Positions 7,184 to 15,146 of a stretch of DNA of 18,305 nucleotides are shown here, in pieces; positions within the stretch are counted from its first letter, which is position 1; the number at the start of each line of letters is the position of its first letter. Both the position numbers and the translations under genes were made by a program. The notes below the pieces were generated by a model. The model was not told where the DNA came from. It searched no databases and was given only the letters and a program-made list of their open reading frames with translations. Source of the DNA: DASYYE01 sp035946955 (lineage in GTDB: Bacteria; Actinomycetota; Actinomycetes; Streptosporangiales; Streptosporangiaceae). The DNA lies in assembly GCA_035946955.1 (NCBI GenBank), contig DASYYE010000604.1, positions 1 through 18,305 on the forward strand, in the 5' to 3' direction.

Positions 7184-7500
7184 GTAAGGCTGCAGCCAAT
7201 AACCCGAAGCGGCAGGGCCCCGGTATTGTTATAGGCGTCTGAGCATTCCCGTTGCTCCTGTGACGCAAGGTGAATTGGGCCCAAACTATCGGCTGCACGT
7301 GGAATGCAAAGCTCCGGTAGAAGCCCGGCCGGGCCTGGCTGCCTGACTCACTGGAGCCACACAGGTCACCCTCGGTGGGTGATGAGGCGTACCGCGCCTG
7401 CGGGCACGCTGTTGTCTGCACGTGAACCCGCACCACGTCCGTGGCATGTGGGCGTTCGGCGACCAGCGTCCCCCGGCTCCACGCAGGCCAGGCCGATGTG
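7184..7500. other. Intergenic region between divergent PKD and SpoIIE-type genes
   Basis: No gene is supported here. It holds short dyads of unknown meaning: TTGGGCCCAA (7275-7284) and TCACCC/GGGTGA around a 5-bp spacer (7366-7382). The phosphatase frame is open back to a GTG at 7441, but that stretch has no ribosome binding site and no family similarity. No clear plus-strand promoter was found. Confidence 0.4.
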
Positions 7501-8589
7501 ATGGGAGGCCTCGCTATCAGCGACCACGGGGTGGGCCGGGCCGGCCGGACCACGGCAGTGACCCTGTTCGAGGTCGCGCCGTTCCTCCTCATGGCCCCGG
7601 TGGCGTTCGGCGTCATGCTGTTCAGTCACGCCACGGACGCTCTGCCCTTGCTGTCGCTGGGCCCCGCGTTCGCCACCATGGCGGGCGAGTTCTTCTTCAT
7701 GCTCCTCACCGGCGGCGTGGCGGTGGTGCTCTGTGGCGTGCTCGAGGTCTACCGCCACGTCCTCGGGTCCCTCACTGGCCTGCTGGATCTTGCCACCGTC
7801 ATCGGCGTCACGATCGTCGGTGTGATCGCCACGGCCGTGGTCCACCGGCGCAAGCACGAAGCCAGGCAGCTGGCCGCCATCGCCGAGGTCACACAACAGG
7901 TGCTGCTGCGTCCCGTGCCGCAGGAACTGGGGCCGCTGGGGCTGGCTGTCCGTTACATCTCCGCGTCGGTCGGCGCCCGGATCGGGGGTGACCTGTACGA
8001 GACGGTGACCACATCGGGTGGCCTGCGGCTCATCATCGGCGATGTCCAGGGGAAGGGCCTGCCAGCCGTGCAGACCGCGGCCACGGTGCTCGGCTCGTTC
8101 CGGGAGTGCGCCTACGAGGCCACCAGCCTGGCGGTGATCGCCGAACGGATCGAGACGAGCCTGGCCCGCCAGGCCATGGGCGAGCGGTTCGTGACCGCCC
8201 TTCTCGCCCAGGTCAGCGGGGACGGGGGAACGGTCGACCTGCTCAGCCGCGGTCACCCCCCGCCACTGCTGCTCACCGAAGGATCCGCCGGGTTCGTGGA
8301 CATGGCTGAGCCAGCCCTGCCGTTCGGGCTGGCTGACCTCGTGGGCTCGCCCGCCGCGCAGGTAACGGTCAATCTCTGCCGGGGGCACGGAATGCTCTTC
8401 TACACCGACGGGGTCAGCGAAGCCCGCAGCGGGTCGGGGGAGTTCTTCCAGGTGAGCGGCTCGCCGGCACTGGCGCAGGTGAGCGAGCCCGATGCGGCCC
8501 TGGCTCAGCTCTCCGGCGACCTCATGCGCCATGTCGGCCACCCGCTCGACGACGACGCGGCCATGCTGCTCATCATCCGCCGCTCCTGA
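7501..8589 (+). CDS. Membrane PP2C/SpoIIE-type serine phosphatase
   Basis: A 362-residue protein: a membrane region of probably four helices (about residues 15-115), a short linker with HRRKHEARQLAAIAEVTQQVLLRP, and a SpoIIE/RsbU-type PP2C domain. Metal-binding acidic positions are all visible: Asp164 in IGGDLYE, Asp181 in GDVQGKG, Asp303 in YTDGVSE and the DDDAAM cluster at 350-352, plus RGHPPPLLL. It is therefore expected to be active, dephosphorylating serine on STAS anti-sigma-antagonist proteins and so releasing a sigma factor. There is no PAS, GAF or HAMP domain, so any input must come through the membrane part. ATG 7501 is chosen over GTG 7441 because similarity begins after it; neither start has a good ribosome binding site. 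It is followed after about 100 bp by the PRC-barrel gene. Confidence 0.9.
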   Translation: MGGLAISDHGVGRAGRTTAVTLFEVAPFLLMAPVAFGVMLFSHATDALPLLSLGPAFATMAGEFFFMLLTGGVAVVLCGVLEVYRHVLGSLTGLLDLATVIGVTIVGVIATAVVHRRKHEARQLAAIAEVTQQVLLRPVPQELGPLGLAVRYISASVGARIGGDLYETVTTSGGLRLIIGDVQGKGLPAVQTAATVLGSFRECAYEATSLAVIAERIETSLARQAMGERFVTALLAQVSGDGGTVDLLSRGHPPPLLLTEGSAGFVDMAEPALPFGLADLVGSPAAQVTVNLCRGHGMLFYTDGVSEARSGSGEFFQVSGSPALAQVSEPDAALAQLSGDLMRHVGHPLDDDAAMLLIIRRS

Positions 8590-8687
8590 CCTGGCGCGCC
8601 CGCGTGCAGATGGATGTGGTCAGTGACGGCGGAGTGTAACGCCGGTACCGGCTCAAGTCATCCCCCCGTGACGGTGAGGCGCATGAG

Positions 8688-9284
8688 GTGAGGATGCGGG
8701 ATCCTCGCGTCATGGAATTCATGATCGGAGCACGGGCAAGCTGTTCCGACGGTTTCTGCGGCGAGGTGGACCGCATGGTGCTCGACCCGGGCGCCCGTGT
8801 GCTCACGCATCTCGTCATTGAGCAGAGGCATCTGCCGGGGCCCGGTCGGCTGGTGCCACTCGACCTGGTCGAAGCCACGGCGGCTGACGTCAGGTTGGGC
8901 TGCACCCTGGCGGAGTTCGGGAACCTCGAATACGCCGATGAGACACATCTGGTGGAGGGTGTCGGCCCGCTGGGGCCGCGCGGTGAGCAGGCCCCTATGG
9001 GGATACCGCACCCTGCGCAGGCCATCTCCGAGCACATCGTCCCGCCGGGCGAGACGGAGTTGCAGAGTGAACGAGTCCACGCTGCGGATGGTGAGATAGG
9101 GCGGGTCCAGGGGCTGCTCGTGGATGCGGACGACCACCGCCTGACCCACGTCCTGCTCCGGGAGGGGCATCTGTGGGGGCGCAGGGAAGTCGCCATTCCG
9201 GTCAGCCTGGTGACTGGTATCTACGGTGGAATACACCTCAGCGTCACCAAGAAGCAGATAGGACATCTGCCATCAGTCCGCTGA
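8688..9284 (+). CDS. PRC-barrel domain protein with two modules
   Basis: A 198-residue cytosolic protein with two PRC-barrel beta-modules. The first (about residues 10-80) has CSDGFCGEVDRMVLDP, THLVIE and GRLVPLDLV; the second (about 125-195) has DGEIGRVQGLLVD, THVLLREGHLWG and VAIPVSLV. PRC-barrels occur in photosynthetic reaction centre H subunits, RimM and many stress-linked actinobacterial proteins, probably as binding modules; no enzyme activity is expected. The start is uncertain: GTG 8688 has GTGAGG 8 nt upstream, ATG 8694 has GAGG 5 nt upstream, and the family-like sequence begins at MEFMIGA (ATG 8712). A perfect 12-bp palindrome GCCGGTACCGGC lies upstream at 8641-8652. The converging acetyltransferase pseudogene overlaps its 3' end. 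Confidence 0.85.
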   Translation: MRMRDPRVMEFMIGARASCSDGFCGEVDRMVLDPGARVLTHLVIEQRHLPGPGRLVPLDLVEATAADVRLGCTLAEFGNLEYADETHLVEGVGPLGPRGEQAPMGIPHPAQAISEHIVPPGETELQSERVHAADGEIGRVQGLLVDADDHRLTHVLLREGHLWGRREVAIPVSLVTGIYGGIHLSVTKKQIGHLPSVR

Positions 9285-9590
9285 CTCGGGGCGTCGATCC
9301 ATTCGCCGTCCCATTGCAGGGCATCGCGCAGCACCCCCTCTGGGACGAACCCGACCTTGTCGTAGACGTGCCGGGCCCGCGGGTTGAAGCTGTATACCTG
9401 CAGAGAGACCCGGTGCAGGGCGAGCCGTTCGAAGCCGTAGCCGACGATCATCCTCGTTGCCTGCGTGCCGAGCCCACGGTCCCGGCCACAGGTGCTGTAC
9501 CAGTACCAGAACCTGACCTCGCCGTAACACTACTTTCTCGCCTATCAAAGTAGGTTTATCCGGGAAGTCTGCGGCTTGCTGACCGGTCAC
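9221..9590 (-). pseudogene. GNAT acetyltransferase pseudogene with internal deletion and frameshift
   Basis: The N-terminal piece (ATG 9590) reads FPDKPTLIGEKVVLR, the usual first strand of RimJ/RimL-like GNAT enzymes. The frame then changes near 9528-9534, and the next frame continues GEVRFWYWY and then RDRGLGTQATR, the acetyl-CoA-binding loop, followed by LALHRVSLQVYSFNPRARHVYDKVGF and ALQWDGEWIDA. Roughly 70-90 residues expected between these parts are missing, so both a deletion and a frame change have occurred. After WIDA (near 9290) similarity ends and the frame runs into the 3' end of the PRC-barrel gene. The product cannot be a working N-acetyltransferase. The good preservation of the C-terminal half suggests recent inactivation. 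Confidence 0.75.
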
Positions 9591-9646
9591 CTCAGGATTG
9601 TCCCAGGTCTGGCGCGGCGGGCACCCTCGGGCCGCTCAAGGGTGTG

Positions 9647-9666
9647 CAAAGACCACAAAGTCTTTG
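9647..9666. promoter_or_regulatory. Inverted repeat upstream of the exopolysaccharide-type operon
   Basis: CAAAGAC (9647-9653) and GTCTTTG (9660-9666) are perfect 7-bp arms around 6 bp, in the A+T-richer 9591-9834 region before the HlyD-like gene. A loose promoter (TTGTTG, 18 bp, CATTAT) lies further downstream at about 9690-9719. The site could be an operator; the factor is unknown. Confidence 0.3.
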
Positions 9667-9834
9667 TAAATGATGCAACGGGATCCTTTGTTGGCGCGTC
9701 ATACGTGTGACCATTATGGGGGATCACGGCGGGATGGCGAACCTTACTCTTCTCATTCACAATGGGGTTGCCACACGCCTTTCTGCCCCTGTGACCAACG
9801 CTTTTCCGATTGATGACTCAATGGTGGTGGAGCA

Positions 9835-11319
9835 ATGTCACGTGATAATGACGTACTTCTGAGCCCGGGCAGCACTGGTCCCCAGGCTCGTTACACAGAG
9901 TTCCCGGGTGACCATGAGGAGGCCGTTCGGGGGACGCGGCCTGGTCTGCCCGCCGTGGCGCGGACCGGCCCGCAACATATTAGGTTGCCGGACAACGGGC
10001 GCGCAGGCCGCGAGGCTGCGGTCCTGCCGCCCCCGGTCCCCCAGGTCCGCGCGGGGCGCGGTGCACACGTGACGCCACGGACTGCAATGGCGGCACTGGT
10101 GAGCGCGTGCGTGCTGACAGCAGCAGTGTTCCTGGCCTTTGTGCTCACCGCGACCCCGCCGCTGACCAACTTGTCAGCCCAGGTGGTGAACACGGGACAG
10201 GTTCCGCTCAGCTTCCCCGACGCGGGCACGCTCGCAAAGGTTTTGGTGCATCCGGGCCAGTCCGTGAGCGCCCACCAGGTGCTGGCCACGGAAGTCGTAC
10301 CCGGGCTGGACCAGGCCGTCACAGGAGACCGCCAGGCAGTCGCCGCTGACCACCGCACCATCGCGCTGCTCAGGCAACTCCTCCAGACGTTGCGGAACCA
10401 GGCGTCGAACACGGCAGCCAACCAGCAGCAGCAGGCCGGGGCGCAGGTCTCCACCGACGCCGGGGTCATCAGCAGCACCACTGCCAGTCTGCAGTCCGGC
10501 CTGGCCAGCCTGCGGGCCGCGGTTGCCAGCGCCACACATCTGCTGAACTCTGACGAGGCCAACTTCCAGAGCCAGTGCACAGGGACAGCGGGCTCCCAGC
10601 CCACGTGCCAGACGCTTGCCCACCAGGTCGCGGCCGACAAGGTGTCGCTGGCGGATGCCCAGGCCAGCCTCACCGCACAGCAGACCCGGGACCAGCAATG
10701 GACCGCGAACGCCAACCGCGAGCTGGCTGACGCACAAGCGGCCCAGCAGGGCCTTGCCAGCAACTCTGCCTCGGTCCTCGCACCCACCGAGGTGCAACTG
10801 GCCAATGCGCAGGGTCAGCTCACCCGTGACCATGCACAACTGCTCACCGACGAGTCCCGTGCCGCTGCGGAGCGCATCCTCGCCCCCGCATCCGGCAGGG
10901 TGGTCTCCGTCACCGGCACGCCCGGTGAGGTGGTGTCGGGCACCGGCGTCGCCGGGCAGGGGGACAGCGGCGGCTCGGTCAACGTGAACCCGGGGTTCCA
11001 GATGTTCCCCTCCCAGGGCGCCACGGCAGGGTCGGCTTCTGACTCCCCGATCCTGGTCATGGCGACCACGGGACCGCTGCTGGTCAACGTCGTCGTGCCG
11101 GAGAGCCAGGTCGGCCTGGTCCATCTCGGGCAGCGGGTCACGGTCACGCCGAGCGTCGCCGGGGTCGCGGCCATCCACGGCGTGGTGGACGAGATCTTCC
11201 CCTCGACCATCGTGGCCGCTGGAGTGGTCAGCTACGAGGTGCAGGTCAAGGCGGACCCCACACCGCAGGCCCGTCGCTACCTCGCTGGCATGACCGCAAC
11301 CGCCTCCATCGGGGGCTGA
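9835..11319 (+). CDS. HlyD-like membrane-fusion (adaptor) protein
   Basis: A 494-residue protein with one membrane helix (about residues 85-107) between a roughly 80-residue, Pro/Gly/Arg-rich cytosolic tail and a large exported part. The exported part starts with a half-lipoyl segment (AQVVNTGQVPLSF, GTLAKVLVHPGQSVSAHQVL), then a long Ala/Gln-rich alpha-hairpin (about 165-340), the second half-lipoyl segment (ERILAPASGRVVSVTGTPGEVV), a Gly/Ser-rich insert, and a beta-barrel with VNVVVPESQVGLVHLGQRV. These are the parts of HlyD/RND adaptors. There is no transporter next to it; 4 nt downstream begins a glycosyltransferase, so it probably serves polymer export, as the HlyD-like part of Alg44 does. 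No PilZ domain is recognisable in the tail. The ATG has only a weak GGTGG upstream; GTG 10069, just before the helix, is an alternative start. Confidence 0.82.
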   Translation: MSRDNDVLLSPGSTGPQARYTEFPGDHEEAVRGTRPGLPAVARTGPQHIRLPDNGRAGREAAVLPPPVPQVRAGRGAHVTPRTAMAALVSACVLTAAVFLAFVLTATPPLTNLSAQVVNTGQVPLSFPDAGTLAKVLVHPGQSVSAHQVLATEVVPGLDQAVTGDRQAVAADHRTIALLRQLLQTLRNQASNTAANQQQQAGAQVSTDAGVISSTTASLQSGLASLRAAVASATHLLNSDEANFQSQCTGTAGSQPTCQTLAHQVAADKVSLADAQASLTAQQTRDQQWTANANRELADAQAAQQGLASNSASVLAPTEVQLANAQGQLTRDHAQLLTDESRAAAERILAPASGRVVSVTGTPGEVVSGTGVAGQGDSGGSVNVNPGFQMFPSQGATAGSASDSPILVMATTGPLLVNVVVPESQVGLVHLGQRVTVTPSVAGVAAIHGVVDEIFPSTIVAAGVVSYEVQVKADPTPQARRYLAGMTATASIGG

Positions 11320-11323
11320 GGCG

Positions 11324-13219
11324 ATGCGGCTCATCATCCTGACGGCGCTGGCTGTCTGCCTTGTCGCCGTGCTCGCCGGGATAGCGCTACTCGGCGGTCG
11401 CGGTGACAGGGGCGACGGCCTGCGTCGTGTCGACCTCCCCAAACCAGCGCCCCACCTCGGCCGGCCACTGGTGCTGGTCCTGGTCGTCGTGCTAGCGGGC
11501 GTCGGGCTGACCGCTGAGAACGGCGTCGTCAGCCAGGTCTTGTGGGCGTGCGTCTCACGGCTGGCCCGCGCGGGCGGCATGAGCGCCTCGCAGGCGGCGG
11601 GGTATGTGCCCGAGGTCCACCCACTGCTGCCCGCCCTGGTCGTGGTGTGCCTGCTGGCATTCCACCTGGTGCGCAAGGCGGGTGTGTACGCGCGCGCCGT
11701 CGGTACGGCTGTCACCGGCCTGACCGGCGTCGCGCTGCTCGTGGCGCTGTCGGCGGCGGACGCCTTGGCGGCCGCGGTGCACCTGCCAGCCACCATCGTC
11801 GTGTACCTGGTCAGCCTGACGTCGCTGTTCGTCGGACTGTTCGGTTTCATGGCGGGGCTGTTCCGCACCAGCATGCTCCCGCGCCGCTACCGGCGCCTGC
11901 CCGTGGTCTCCGGGCTCGGGCAAGGGCTCATGATGACGTTCGCGGCGTGTGTGGCCCTGGTCGCGGGCGCTGTGGTCTTCCGTGCCGTGGCCAGCCTCCT
12001 GCAGCCCACGTTCGCGGGCGCCGCGTTGCTGGTCTTCCTCGTGGTGCCCGCCACCCTCAGCTTCTTCCAGTTGCTGCTGTTTGTGTTCCGGCGCCGCGAG
12101 CAGCCCGGGCGCCCGGCGGAGGCGTACCCCCCGCTCGACGTCATCGTGGCTTGCTATAACGAGGAGGAGCAGATCACCGCGGCCCTGCGGGGCATCGACC
12201 GCGCCGCGGAGATGTACCCCGGGCGGGTGAGGGTGCTCGTCGCCGATGACGGCTCAACGGACCTGACGGTCTCGCTGGTCGAGGCGGCTGCCCGGGAGGC
12301 CCGGGCGGCCCACATCGAACTGTGCCTGGGGGCGCATGGCGGGAAGTCAGTCGCGCTGAACCGCGCTCTGGAGTACTCCAACACCGAGATCGTGGTCTGC
12401 ATCGACGCGGACATCCTGGTCGAACCGGGTGTGTTCGTGCCGCTGCCCGGCTGGTTCGCCAACCCGAACGTGGGCTGTGTGGGCGCGTTCGTCCTCCCCA
12501 ACCCGGCGCTGACCGCTTGGTACACCAAGGGGAGGTTGTTCGAGTGCCTGTACACGTTCGGTTTCTGCCGGCTCGCCTACGAGCGCCTCGACGGCAATAA
12601 CATCCCCGGCACGTTCATGGCGCTGCGGCGCCGGGCCGCGCTCGCGGTCGGCGGGTACGTCCAGGGGATGAACGGCGAGGACAGCGACATGACCTTCAAC
12701 CTGGGCCGCCTGGGCCTCGTGTCGGTCATCGACCGCTCGGTCGTGATCTACGAAGACGTCCCGCAGGACCTCAATGAGTTCATCAAGCAGCGGACCCGGT
12801 GGTCCCGCGCCTCCCTGCACATAGCATCGCGGCACCTGCCGCGCAGTGCCAGTGAGTACACCGGGCGGTATGCGATCCAGTTGCGGTTCGTCTTCTCCAA
12901 GCTGTCCACCCTGCTGCGCCCGGTCACCTTCATCGGCGGGGCAGTGCTGGTCCTGTCCGACCACCGGCCAGCCGTGATGGTGACCCGTGGCCTGATCCTG
13001 CTCACGCTTGGTTTCCTGCCGCAACTCGGCATGCAGGGGATCGTGGCGGTCCTGTACGGCTACTGGCGGGAGCTCCCGTGGCTCCTCATATTGTTCCCGT
13101 TCACTGTGGCCCGCAAGATCGCGGCGCTCAACGGGGTTCTGTCGGTCCCGGCCTTCAGCCCCCGGACAGCCAGCAGCCCAAGGCGTGAGGTGCCCGTCGC
13201 GGAGGTGGTGCAAGCGTGA
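11324..13219 (+). CDS. Membrane family-2 glycosyltransferase (processive polysaccharide synthase type)
   Basis: A 631-residue integral membrane enzyme. About seven hydrophobic segments occupy residues 1-260, more than usual before the catalytic domain. The cytosolic GT2 domain (about 265-500) carries every motif of processive beta-glycan synthases: DDGS with Asp308-Asp309, the metal-binding DAD at 361-363, the GED general base (Asp453), and QRTRW at 489-493. Three or four helices follow. The relatives include cellulose, hyaluronan and poly-N-acetylglucosamine synthases, which polymerise a UDP-sugar and thread the chain across the membrane. Donor and product cannot be told from sequence. It starts 4 nt after the HlyD-like gene and its TGA overlaps the next GTG, so the three genes are one transcription unit and the neighbours are probable partners in export. 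Confidence 0.92.
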   Translation: MRLIILTALAVCLVAVLAGIALLGGRGDRGDGLRRVDLPKPAPHLGRPLVLVLVVVLAGVGLTAENGVVSQVLWACVSRLARAGGMSASQAAGYVPEVHPLLPALVVVCLLAFHLVRKAGVYARAVGTAVTGLTGVALLVALSAADALAAAVHLPATIVVYLVSLTSLFVGLFGFMAGLFRTSMLPRRYRRLPVVSGLGQGLMMTFAACVALVAGAVVFRAVASLLQPTFAGAALLVFLVVPATLSFFQLLLFVFRRREQPGRPAEAYPPLDVIVACYNEEEQITAALRGIDRAAEMYPGRVRVLVADDGSTDLTVSLVEAAAREARAAHIELCLGAHGGKSVALNRALEYSNTEIVVCIDADILVEPGVFVPLPGWFANPNVGCVGAFVLPNPALTAWYTKGRLFECLYTFGFCRLAYERLDGNNIPGTFMALRRRAALAVGGYVQGMNGEDSDMTFNLGRLGLVSVIDRSVVIYEDVPQDLNEFIKQRTRWSRASLHIASRHLPRSASEYTGRYAIQLRFVFSKLSTLLRPVTFIGGAVLVLSDHRPAVMVTRGLILLTLGFLPQLGMQGIVAVLYGYWRELPWLLILFPFTVARKIAALNGVLSVPAFSPRTASSPRREVPVAEVVQA

Positions 13220-14088
13220 GGATGCAACGATGGGTGGTCGCCTTGGCGGTCATCGCCGCGGCGCTGGCCGGATGCAGCGGGCATGGCCGCACGCACCACC
13301 GCCCCAGTGCCGGCGGGCCCGTCTCGACGGGAACCCACTGGATCATCGCTGCCTCCGCGGTGGGCAGGCTCGAACAGGCAGCCGGGCCGGCGTTCGTGGC
13401 GCAGTACCTCGACGGGCCGCAGACCACCATCCTCAGCCCACGCGTCGTGCCAGCCGCCCTGGCGTCCTGGCACGTGGCCTTCGCCTACGACACGCAGAGC
13501 CTCGCGCAGATCCGGGCCGCGCTGTCGGCCCGGCCCCCACGGCAGGTCACGATGGTCCTGTACGACCCCGAGCACTGGAAATTCACTCCTGCCTCCGAGC
13601 AGGCGTCCGTGGGCGCCAGCGCCGCCACAGCCGCCTCGCTGGTGCACCAGGCAGGGCTCCGGCTGATCGTGGCCCCGGCCACGAACCTGGCGGAGTCCCG
13701 TCCCGGTGGGACACCACTGCCGCAAAAGTTCCTGGGGTCGTCCATTCTCGCCCAGGTCGCCCACAGCGCCGACTGGGTGGAGGTCCAGGCGCAGGGGCTG
13801 GAAGCGGACCCGGCTCGCTACACCGCGTACGTCACGGCCGCGCTGTCCCAGATCCGGCGGGCCAACCCCCGCGCCACCGTCTATGCAGGCCTGTCCACCG
13901 GCCCTTCGGGTCAGCGGGTCAGCGCGTCAGAACTCCTCGCCGACATCAGCCAGACGTCACGTGACGTCAGCGGCTACTGGCTCAATGTCCCGAATCAAGG
14001 TCAGGCGTGCCCGCGGTGCAGCTCGGCCAGGCCGCAGGTGGCCATCGCGCTCCTGCGGCGGCTGGGTGAGGGGCGAGGAAACGCATAA
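13216..14088 (+). CDS. Lipoprotein with possible TIM-barrel (glycosidase-like) fold, third gene of the synthase operon
   Basis: A 290-residue predicted lipoprotein: a short signal ends in the lipobox LAGC with Cys20, followed by a His/Pro/Ser-rich linker. Alternating hydrophobic strands and helices follow, e.g. VTMVLYDPEHW, AGLRLIVAPATNLA, DWVEVQAQGLEA, NPRATVYAGLSTG and VSGYWLNVP, the rhythm of a TIM barrel. The motif YDPEHW (116-121) sits at a strand end and offers acidic residues in a place used by glycosidases; this is inference. No family was recognised with certainty. GTG 13216 overlaps the glycosyltransferase stop as GTGA and has GGAGGTG upstream, so translation is coupled. A surface protein so coupled to a polysaccharide synthase may bind, trim or modify the polymer. 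A CPRC motif lies near the C-terminus. Confidence 0.75.
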   Translation: MRMQRWVVALAVIAAALAGCSGHGRTHHRPSAGGPVSTGTHWIIAASAVGRLEQAAGPAFVAQYLDGPQTTILSPRVVPAALASWHVAFAYDTQSLAQIRAALSARPPRQVTMVLYDPEHWKFTPASEQASVGASAATAASLVHQAGLRLIVAPATNLAESRPGGTPLPQKFLGSSILAQVAHSADWVEVQAQGLEADPARYTAYVTAALSQIRRANPRATVYAGLSTGPSGQRVSASELLADISQTSRDVSGYWLNVPNQGQACPRCSSARPQVAIALLRRLGEGRGNA

Positions 14089-14165
14089 GAAACCGGGTGG
14101 CGGCCATCTGCCCATCGATAGAAACAGACTGGACAGTGACTGGGCAGCCAACTCGCAGCCAGCGA

Positions 14166-14249
14166 ATGTTGACTTTCTGTCTCGCAATTGCCTCCTTCGC
14201 GGCCGGCGCCGGCTTGATATTCCTGGTCAAGCATTTGTTGCACTTCTAG
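14166..14249 (+). CDS. Possible 27-residue membrane peptide
   Basis: The reading frame gives MLTFCLAIASFAAGAGLIFLVKHLLHF: one hydrophobic helix with a small-residue AAGAG core and a basic/aromatic end. It lies 77 bp after the lipoprotein gene and overlaps the last codon of the facing reductase gene. No ribosome binding site is visible, so this may be chance; it is listed for its very clean helix. Confidence 0.2.
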   Translation: MLTFCLAIASFAAGAGLIFLVKHLLHF

Positions 14250-14821
14250 TTGCCTGACCGGTAGTCGAGTACGACCACCCTCGAGTCCAGCGAGGTCGCC
14301 GTCACTCGCGCCAGGCGCGCCGGGCTGCTGTCGCGGCTGAAGATTGGCCTGGTGCCGGTCGCGCCGAGAACGATCGGGAATACCACCAGGCGGACCTGGT
14401 CGACCAAGCCGGACTCGAAGAGGGCCGTGGCGACACTGATGCTGCCGATACACCGCAGCGGGTCGCCCTCCGCTGCCTTGAGGTCTCGGACGTTGACGAC
14501 TGCATCGCCCTTCATGAGGCGTGAGTTGTGCCACGCCAAGGGTTCTGTAAGAGTGTTCGAGAACACTATCTTGGGCAGGCTGTTCATCGCGGCAGCGAGG
14601 GGTTCGCTTGACCGCGGCCAGTAGCTGGCCATGTCGTCGTAGGTCCGCCTGCCCATGACGATCACCTGCGGTTCCTCAAGAACCTGCAGGAGATACCTCT
14701 GAAGCTCGACGCCGGGCTCGTACTGGAACCGCCAGTCTTCGCCGCCGCCCGCGAAGCCGTCCAGCGAGACGAACATGTCAACGGTCAGGCTCCGCCGAAA
14801 CCGACCTTGCTCAGTTGTCAC
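14246..14821 (-). CDS. Dihydrofolate reductase / RibD C-terminal family protein
   Basis: A 191-residue cytosolic protein of the DHFR-like RibD-C family. Landmarks: VDMFVSLDGF near the start, VIVMGRRTYDDM (the NADPH-binding region), GSISVATALFESGLVDQ and VVFPIVLGATGTRPIF. The family reduces pterin-like or pyrimidine substrates with NADPH, but most members of this short stand-alone type have no assigned substrate. The start is set at GTG 14821, where GGAGG lies 6 nt upstream; the frame is open further to an ATG at 14941, but that extension has no family similarity and would run into a 10-bp inverted repeat. It is monocistronic and converges on the synthase operon. Confidence 0.87.
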   Translation of the reverse strand: MTTEQGRFRRSLTVDMFVSLDGFAGGGEDWRFQYEPGVELQRYLLQVLEEPQVIVMGRRTYDDMASYWPRSSEPLAAAMNSLPKIVFSNTLTEPLAWHNSRLMKGDAVVNVRDLKAAEGDPLRCIGSISVATALFESGLVDQVRLVVFPIVLGATGTRPIFSRDSSPARLARVTATSLDSRVVVLDYRSGN

Positions 14822-14933
14822 GGGAATCCTCCACAGCTGTTCTTCGGACGGTGCCTGGGGTGTATCCGGGCAGGCTGTGCCTAAGCGGGCTGACGAGTCC
14901 GGTGTGGCGTAGATCGGTGCCGCTAAGACATGT

Positions 14934-14963
14934 GTGAACATGCAGGAAATTGAGCATGTTCAC
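14934..14963. promoter_or_regulatory. Perfect 10-bp inverted repeat between divergent reductase and STAS genes
   Basis: GTGAACATGC (14934-14943) and GCATGTTCAC (14954-14963) are perfect arms around 10 bp, so the half-site centres are 20 bp apart, two helical turns. This suits a dimeric or tetrameric repressor acting on one or both divergent genes. The half-site contains GAAC but the spacing does not fit the LexA box. No T-tract follows, so a terminator is unlikely. Confidence 0.55.
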
Positions 14964-15146
14964 GATAGGACGGTCGTCGCGCGACCAGCCAGGTCATGGG
15001 GGCCGTATGAGGCTGCAAGGGGACATCTACCACACACGTCCGTAATCCCGGCTCGCTTGTGCCCGCACGCGCACGGAAAGCGGCTTACGATGCGAATGGT
15101 TCACTCTCTATTCCTGCGTCGTCGCCTAGTGTTCACCAATCCGGTT

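Noticed and set aside
8641..8652. 12-bp palindrome GCCGGTACCGGC as an operator of the PRC-barrel gene
   Set aside because: Short GC-rich self-complementary words are common in such genomes; there is no supporting promoter, so it is only mentioned in the gene entry.
9734..9862. 42-codon frame overlapping the start of the HlyD-like gene
   Set aside because: No ribosome binding site, no recognisable domain and composition typical of non-coding DNA here.
10174..11874. Minus-strand frame of 566 codons opposite the HlyD-like and GT2 genes
   Set aside because: Shadow frame with low-complexity Arg/Ser/Thr composition; the plus strand has recognisable families throughout.
14428..14452. TGGTCGACCA-like palindrome within the reductase gene as a second DasR-type site
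   Set aside because: The centre differs from the DasR consensus and the bases are explained by conserved codons of the reductase (LVDQ region).
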